From Mactromeris polynyma (lineage: Eukaryota > Mollusca > Bivalvia > Venerida > Mactridae): DNA of 64,000 bases. Location: the NCBI GenBank assembly GCA_032209605.1, contig JASFXZ010000005.1:17350860-17414859 (forward strand). The letters are read 5' to 3'. A program made the translations under genes and the position numbers. Below are positions 62,801-64,000 of the stretch, piece by piece (within the stretch, counting starts at the first letter, position 1; every line of letters starts with the position of its first letter). The notes below the pieces were generated by a model. It was not told the origin of the DNA and ran no database searches. It was given only the letters and a program-made list of their open reading frames with translations.

Positions 62801-64000
62801 CATTTTACAGGAATGTTAACCAGCATGCGAAATTGCACACCTTGAGTTTTTTGTGTTGCTTTGCCATATACATGTATGTGCAAAGTTATGTCCCTTGACC
62901 TAGTTAAAAGTGAGTACTACAGGGCCATCATGGCCCACTTGTATAATAAAATTTAGTTATTTACTTTGTACATTTGTTGTTTTGTTTATTGTTTTATTAT
63001 GTCTCCCTTTCATGGTTGAAACATATTGTTTTTAACATGTCAGTCCTTCACACTTTGGTTTCCACTTAATACCTCAAGAACCCTTTTTGTCCAAAGTCTT
63101 CAAACCTCATTTGGTAAAAAGTAGCTGCTTCTTTGTACAAAATTACCGTTTCTTTGGAAAAGTGACTACTTAATTGTAATGGTTATTGTTTATTTGTAAA
63201 CTTATGTCTGTCCCTTTCTTTATAACAAATGAGTGGTACTTTCTCAGAATTTGGCTGACATTTTGGAATTAGCTGTAAAAGAAAAACCAAAACCAACAGC
63301 ACAGAAAGAGAAACAACACATTAGAAGCTACACATTTTCACAATTACAAGACCTTCAGAGTAGATTGATGTTAGTGGCAGGAAAAGCTGAGAAAGGCTCT
63401 GAAAGTGTTGATAGATTTACTATGGTATGTTTTTAATGCATAACTATTTACTGTATATTCATTTACTGTATATGCAGTAAAGAAAGCAGATACTAATATC
63501 TAGATATTCCAGTTAGCAAATATACAGTTTGTTAGTCAGCACTGATGTGTTCATATTTTTACAAAGTTACTGAACATGTATGTGATCATTGTTTTGTTTA
63601 ATTTAGTATAAGCTTGTTATGAAGCAAGTTACTGCAGCTACTGTCAGTCTCTTGATTGCTGCTCCCTTGGTTACTAACTAGAACTTGCACATAATTCAGA
63701 GAATGTAAAGATTGCAAACAAAACTTGCCTCATGCCGAAGCCAAACTCATGACCTTTCGAACAGGCCTCCAGTATTCTCCAATGTGGAAACATATTTTGA
63801 CTTGTGTTATTTAACATGGCTTTACTCATTTTCTCTGATAATGCAATGATCTTTTAGTCATTGCATCATGCTAAATGTTTATTTTCCAGATATTTGACGG
63901 TTTGACCCGGCTGAGCAATGTTTATCTGAAACTGTGTTCTTCTGGATGTGTACTGTTTAAAGATTGGACTGCACGATTTTTTTGTGATCCTATACGCCCT
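26535..64000 (+). CDS. Gene B: RNF213-like E3 ubiquitin ligase, N-terminal part (continues past window)
   Basis: I join 22 exons whose splice phases agree at every junction apart from the exact donor of exon 2: 26535-26869, 27640-31073, 33205-33248, 35202-35351, 40774-40979, 42695-42966, 43327-43583, 45208-45441, 45970-46210, 47246-47301, 49628-49904, 51092-51196, 52487-52594, 53857-54043, 54910-55209, 56134-56425, 57491-57764, 60018-60174, 60656-60876, 61969-62142, 63248-63424 and 63890 onward. Domain order is zinc ribbons, long acidic repeat region, CBM20-like carbohydrate-binding domain, then an all-helical arm, as in RNF213 (known to have an N-terminal arm, dynein-like AAA+ core and C-terminal RING/RZ-type E3 module). 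The core and E3 parts are outside the window. An in-frame TGA at 29067-29069 in exon 2 is the only break seen. The symbol is left blank because the gene is partial and probably one of several paralogues. Confidence 0.85.
26870..27639 (+). other. Gene B intron 1 with dispersed repeat
   Basis: 27365-27590 belongs to a dispersed family with GATCAATAACTCTTGAAA and GAGTTATGGCCCTTTTT, recurring at 33776-34090. Otherwise nothing seen. Confidence 0.6.
27640..31073 (+). CDS. Gene B exon 2: giant acidic repeat exon with internal TGA
   Basis: Acceptor TTATATTTAG ends at 27639; the phase-1 join makes an Asp codon (DTSTLAKL). About 215 residues of hydrophilic, acidic sequence precede 41 tandem 21-residue units (28287-30869), followed by a unique tail ending SMDKSFKVEEKK. 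The donor must be phase 0; candidates are after 31022 (AAG|GTACAG), 31055 (AAG|GTTGAA) and 31073 (CAA|GTATAC), so the 3' end is uncertain by about 50 bp. The region is probably disordered. S-x-x-D/E patterns in each unit would suit casein kinase 2 (inference). TGA at 29067-29069 in unit 13 replaces the GGA seen in the other units, while the frame continues unchanged for another 2 kb. Confidence 0.8.
28287..30869 (+). repeat. Coding minisatellite, 41 x 63 bp
   Basis: Exactly 2583 bp = 41 x 63 bp, so every unit keeps the frame. The unit begins GTKPT, has SEGDTEQND in the middle and ends IQDSS or IQDSG. Variation is limited to a few sites (SSEG/SPEG, DTEQ/DIEQ, NDNI/NDII). A block of seven units (441 bp) is repeated: the variant CAGAAGGACA occurs at 29961 and again at 30402. 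This points to unequal crossing-over or replication slippage. Confidence 0.93.
29067..29069 (+). other. In-frame TGA inside the gene B repeat exon
   Basis: Codon 9 of unit 13 is TGA where the consensus is GGA. No other stop occurs in this frame from 27640 to 31079. Confidence 0.9.
31464..32830 (+). repeat. Dispersed element family X, copy 2 (gene B intron 2)
   Basis: Same order and orientation as 15508-16480 and slightly longer because of extra internal segments, including GGCGCCGCG-containing pieces at 32120-32225. No open frame of note. Boundaries approximate. Confidence 0.65.
33205..33248 (+). CDS. Gene B exon 3: 44-bp microexon
   Basis: Acceptor TATTTACAG ends at 33204; donor TAG|GTACAT follows 33248. 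Phase 0 in and phase 2 out. It encodes QTTSDSAKQKGRNS and supplies the AG that completes an Arg codon with the first base of exon 4. It is the only segment I found that fixes the phase between exon 2 and exon 4. Confidence 0.65.
33249..35201 (+). other. Gene B intron 3 with dispersed repeats
   Basis: 33776-34100 and 34190-34430 are two dispersed repeat families. The first matches 27365-27590; the second has GGTCGGTCGGTCGGTCC and a CACAGGTCA...AAGGTCACAGG segment. No other gene seen. Confidence 0.55.
34561..34596. repeat. 10-bp tandem repeat with TGACGTCA motifs
   Basis: CACATGACGT repeated three to four times (one copy with GATGT), creating two perfect TGACGTCA words, the CRE consensus. Intronic; function unknown. 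Confidence 0.6.
35202..35351 (+). CDS. Gene B exon 4: CBM20-like domain, first half
   Basis: Phase 2 in and out. The peptide starts TAADNIQVKFHVIISDDF and includes HHEMGGWKNRSRKMQIVK. An alternating beta-strand pattern with a G-W motif matches the starch/glycogen-binding CBM20 fold known in the RNF213 N-terminus. The Trp is a likely carbohydrate-stacking residue (family knowledge). Confidence 0.82.
35352..38150 (+). other. Gene B intron 4, left part
   Basis: AT-rich, with diverged dispersed repeats around 35900-36130 and 36400-36900 (TGACCTTTGACCT-type words). No gene supported. Confidence 0.5.
38157..40601. mobile_element. Foldback DNA transposon with long terminal inverted repeats (outer element)
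   Basis: Starts TATGGTGGCATATTACTGCC and ends GGCAGTAATATGCCACCATA, perfectly inverted. The inverted arms extend for about 300 bp each. CAAACA at 38151-38156 and 40602-40607 is a 6-bp target-site duplication. The interior is tandem 116-bp units that are themselves palindromic (AAGTGGTAACACGAATCTTA against its complement, centred on GAAATTCGCGAATTTGAG). No transposase. A second copy of the same family sits inside. The superfamily is unassigned; 6-bp duplications with TA ends would fit IS3EU-like elements (tentative). Confidence 0.87.
38906..40245. mobile_element. Inner foldback element nested in the outer one
   Basis: Same TATGGTGGCATATTACTGCC and complementary right end, 1340 bp. Flanked by GGTTAA at 38900-38905 and 40246-40251. 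The empty site can be reconstructed from neighbouring repeat units, which read GTGGTTAACTAG uninterrupted, so the 6-bp duplication is directly supported. Confidence 0.85.
40774..40979 (+). CDS. Gene B exon 5: CBM20-like domain, second half
   Basis: Completes a Lys codon, then reads RVEGHVYELTYQENIPRC and IPYKYSIDN, the Y-K-Y strand typical of the end of CBM20 domains, followed by IIWEDYCKEFNNG. Donor G|GTAAGT, phase 1. Confidence 0.84.
40980..42694 (+). other. Gene B intron 5
   Basis: AT-rich. No recognisable gene or element. Confidence 0.5.
42695..42966 (+). CDS. Gene B exon 6
   Basis: Acceptor GATTTCAG; completes an Asp codon (DTWHQFDGFIEHE). Helical, charged sequence, ending YETEFDDF before donor GTAAGT. 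RNF213 N-terminal arm by position. Confidence 0.85.
43327..43583 (+). CDS. Gene B exon 7
   Basis: Phase 0 in, phase 2 out. Helical repeat-like sequence (ATVSALTILSVCHSLKLS, CIKMLTKALLMRVDKKKK). Part of the predicted alpha-helical arm. Confidence 0.85.
43584..45207 (+). other. Gene B intron 7
   Basis: A fragment near 44600-44710 belongs to the family also seen at 25960-26480 and 56670-57130 (GGAAGCTTCCA, GGCTCCAGG, TTTGGTAGAGGGTCAC). Nothing else. Confidence 0.5.
45208..45441 (+). CDS. Gene B exon 8
   Basis: Completes an Arg codon then KYWLEVIVDFMKS, CWLILMPWIHFLSG and RPIWWGLDRV. The W-L-x-L-x-P-W-x-H-x-L pattern is one of the stretches that most resembles RNF213. Donor AT|GTATGT, phase 2. 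Confidence 0.87.
45970..46210 (+). CDS. Gene B exon 9
   Basis: Acceptor TTTCAG ends 45969. Reads QMEKMLKHLEPLFEMDYYLP, then VDLGDLHALIHNN. I end it at AAG|GTGATA (46210); an alternative donor, GAG|GTTTGT after 46102, has the same phase and would drop 36 residues. Confidence 0.8.
46350..47170 (+). repeat. Gene B intron 9: diverged repeat block
   Basis: 46370-46450 matches 25700-25812 (GTCCTTGAAAA-like, then GAAGTTCTGTATGAACCAT). From 46490 to 47010 about four units of roughly 140 bp each carry an AAGATGGC-type word, a CCATCTTTGA-type word and AACTTCA. Diverged tandem repeat. Confidence 0.55.
47246..47301 (+). CDS. Gene B exon 10, 56 bp
   Basis: Acceptor CTTTCAG; peptide EVLTCLEAVLNQLQGTFY; donor AG|GTACTT, phase 2. 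Short, but its phases fit both neighbours. Confidence 0.72.
47351..47520. repeat. Dispersed repeat (copy 2 of 2)
   Basis: Matches 14747-14900: GGCGCAGCCGTACTAACATG, ACCAATCAAATCTTA, GGTTAACCAC. Confidence 0.6.
48122..48226. repeat. 3 x 35-bp tandem repeat
   Basis: Three identical 35-bp units starting GAGGCGTTAAAAGGGGTCTG and ending GGAGATACGGTA, at 48122, 48157 and 48192; a diverged fourth start (GAGGCGTCAA) follows at 48227. Inside gene B intron 10. Confidence 0.92.
48865..49345. repeat. Dispersed bivalve-type repeat in gene B intron 10
   Basis: Starts near AGCTCACCTGAGGTGAGCAT, includes GGTCAGCCGGTTGGCCGGTC and ends CACCTTCAGTGATAGTTCTAG, a layout similar to 47100-47165. Part is repeated at 49370-49500 (AAAACTAGGTCAC, TTAACACTCCAGAG). 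Confidence 0.5.
49628..49904 (+). CDS. Gene B exon 11
   Basis: Acceptor GTTTTCAG (ends 49627) is preferred over earlier AGs because only it gives the needed phase 2. Peptide EDSSLKQWSKCYVIAYHLL, then TETYYNKWDIYLDGILG-like helical end. Donor GGG|GTAATT, phase 0. Confidence 0.8.
49905..51091 (+). other. Gene B intron 11
   Basis: No recognisable gene or element. Confidence 0.5.
51092..51196 (+). CDS. Gene B exon 12
   Basis: 35 codons, IWDNIFAPVELQSNTIKDVW to LLNCLKQH. Acceptor TTTTGTAG. The donor CAT|GTATTG is weak, so the 3' end is less certain. Confidence 0.7.
51197..52486 (+). other. Gene B intron 12
   Basis: AT-rich; no recognisable gene or element. Confidence 0.5.
52487..52594 (+). CDS. 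Gene B exon 13
   Basis: 36 codons, VCKDSFLMKKFVILHCKKVD to CMSNAAFL, between ACGCAG and CTG|GTGAGT; phase 0 both ends. Cys-rich at its end. Confidence 0.75.
52595..53856 (+). other. Gene B intron 13
   Basis: Diverged dispersed repeat fragments (CTAGGTCACTATG, CTAGGTCAAATCTTATAACC) near 52830-53050. Nothing else. Confidence 0.45.
53857..54043 (+). CDS. Gene B exon 14
   Basis: Acceptor AATTTCAG. Peptide AVEQGYNLDCGSFSDSENK, then LRHALRWPPFPQYFKIY. Donor C|GTAAGT, phase 1. Confidence 0.83.
54044..54909 (+). other. Gene B intron 14
   Basis: 54440-54770 looks like a dispersed repeat (TTCAGGTTTGATAACTAGC occurs twice, at about 54585 and 54690). No gene. Confidence 0.45.
54910..55209 (+). CDS. 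Gene B exon 15
   Basis: Completes a His codon then KGGGRMGMLTTYCCECLVKA, and LASLCQHLPM at the end. Strong helical character. Donor G|GTAAGA, phase 1. Confidence 0.85.
55300..55662. mobile_element. Imperfect inverted-repeat element in gene B intron 15
   Basis: TTACACTCCGCACTCAAATC at about 55302 is an imperfect complement of GATTTGATATTTGAGTGTAA at about 55638. Internal words GAGTGTGGAGTGTGG and CACTCAAGAC echo the arms. Likely a MITE; no clear duplication of target. Confidence 0.4.
56134..56425 (+). CDS. Gene B exon 16
   Basis: Reads DISPIDDTLKKQERLETCQI and HSYSSRTFMSLWRKQCEN, ending VVEYVWNPVKE. The W-x-P end is followed by AG|GTGAAT, phase 2. Confidence 0.86.
56680..57130. repeat. Three diverged tandem copies of a dispersed repeat in gene B intron 16
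   Basis: Each copy of about 150 bp carries AAAATCTTCT, CCCAATTTT or CCAAATTTT, a TTTGGTGACCCTCTACCAAG-like word, TTGTTCAAAT and ATGGCTGCCA. The same family is at 25960-26480 and 44600-44710. Confidence 0.6.
57491..57764 (+). CDS. Gene B exon 17
   Basis: Acceptor TTGATCTAG. Completes Ser, then LENICEQIELGSITFTNFE and, near the end, ELKGDFGQIRVIAT. Donor ACG|GTGAGT, phase 0. Confidence 0.85.
58430..59607 (-). pseudogene. Mariner-type transposase with stops and an intron-like gap
   Basis: Cut-and-paste transposase. The N-terminal DNA-binding part (59404-59607) has VYKWHKRY. Two stops sit at 59401-59406, in the linker where mariners usually read DDDR. The next frame (down to 58903) has TVHRIIKDELHMSRLSARW and TTDETWLFYYD, which holds the first catalytic Asp. 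After a gap at 58727-58902 the same frame resumes with CRDLRKALARKRPDGYDG, then HQDNAPAH (second Asp) and YSPDLAPCDFPLF (third Asp). The extreme C-terminus before 58430 is also frame-broken. The breaks imply this copy makes no active enzyme. Confidence 0.82.
58727..58902 (-). other. Intron-like 176-bp interruption in the mariner transposase
   Basis: On the minus strand it begins AAG|GTATCG and ends ATGTCAG|GTT. It is very AT-rich. Removing it joins ...AYYSK to VFCRDLRK... in frame at phase 0, exactly where mariner proteins are continuous. It may be a spliceosomal intron or an insertion that resembles one. Confidence 0.55.
60018..60174 (+). CDS. Gene B exon 18
   Basis: Acceptor ATTTCAG. HSENTIEMGSFRDPVMKACD to GKLVTWLKQSMKK. 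Donor G|GTATTT, phase 1. Confidence 0.83.
60511..60604. repeat. Short palindrome in gene B intron 18
   Basis: GATCAAAGGGGTCTGTA (60511-60527) is the complement of TACAGACCCCTTTGATC (60588-60604), separated by about 60 bp. The match continues (ATGTAACAA / TTGTTA) after a small offset. It could be a tiny MITE or a hairpin in the pre-mRNA. Confidence 0.7.
60656..60876 (+). CDS. Gene B exon 19
   Basis: GGLKELNVFVDLAFLSAGDE, then CLHSAVTGYAPLIFDL and a tail WKELEANPKLPQML. The 'LKVFVDLASISAGEN...Y.PLIFDL' style is, as I recall, a well-conserved RNF213 stretch. Donor TTG|GTAAGT, phase 0. Confidence 0.88.
60877..61968 (+). other. Gene B intron 19
   Basis: Short TGTGTGTGCATGTGTGTCCG tract near 61066-61085. 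No gene seen. Confidence 0.45.
61969..62142 (+). CDS. Gene B exon 20
   Basis: 58 codons, ADTNNHLEWMKEIKKAHGSV to QIQQDDLSLL, phase 0 both ends, acceptor TTCTTCAG, donor CTG|GTAAGA. Conserved-looking LEW..I...HGSVE segment. Confidence 0.86.
62143..63247 (+). other. Gene B intron 20
   Basis: Diverged dispersed repeat near 62700-62960 (TTATGCCCTCATTCTGAGA to GGCCCACTTGTA). No gene seen. Confidence 0.45.
63248..63424 (+). CDS. Gene B exon 21
   Basis: 59 codons, NLADILELAVKEKPKPTA to SESVDRFTM, including YTFSQLQDLQSRLMLVAGKA, which fits the RNF213 segment before the AAA+ region. Phase 0 both ends; donor ATG|GTATGT. Confidence 0.86.
63890..64000 (+). CDS. Gene B exon 22 (runs off the window)
   Basis: Acceptor TATTTTCCAG ends 63889. 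IFDGLTRLSNVYLKLCSSG, then VLFKDWTARF. Still open at the window edge. The L.LS..Y.KL..SG...F..W pattern again fits RNF213. Confidence 0.85.
   Translation, partial: MFDGLTRLSNVYLKLCSSGCVLFKDWTARFFCDPIRP

Overview
The window looks like nuclear DNA of a lophotrochozoan, most likely a bivalve mollusc. It is AT-rich, genes are split by GT-AG introns, and the non-coding space holds many dispersed repeats of the kind common in clam and oyster genomes. The species is an inference. No prokaryotic gene organisation, CRISPR array, rRNA or tRNA gene was recognised.

Two protein-coding genes can be supported, both on the + strand. Gene A (about 1-2175) is the last three exons of an RNF213-like E3 ubiquitin ligase/AAA+ ATPase. 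Gene B (26535 to beyond 64000) is the N-terminal part of a second RNF213-like gene. I trace 22 exons with matching splice phases: a start at 26560 with three zinc-ribbon modules, a very large repeat exon with 41 units of 63 bp, a 44-bp microexon, a CBM20-like domain, then the helical N-terminal arm leading toward the AAA+ core beyond the window. A single in-frame TGA (29067-29069) interrupts the repeat exon, although everything downstream stays in frame. The two genes lie head-to-tail about 24 kb apart and suggest a local tandem RNF213 family.

Between the genes (2.2-26.5 kb) there is no other convincing host gene. There are MITEs of a CAGTCGG family (9.1-10.4 kb and 14.1 kb), a palindromic MITE (10.7 kb), a dispersed element (15.5-16.5 kb; second copy at 31.5-32.8 kb), a 5'-truncated L1/Tx1-like LINE on the minus strand (17421-21395) with a 14-bp target-site duplication, and a young gag-only LTR retrotransposon on the minus strand (22598-25174) with two 216-bp LTRs, a primer-binding site and a polypurine tract.

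Inside gene B the introns carry a self-nested foldback DNA transposon (38157-40601) with 6-bp target-site duplications, a broken mariner-family transposon (58170-59969) whose transposase has a 176-bp intron-like interruption, a 3 x 35-bp tandem repeat (48122-48226), and several families of diverged dispersed repeats. The host genes would act in ubiquitin-linked innate defence or lipid handling, by analogy with vertebrate RNF213; nothing in the window tests that directly.
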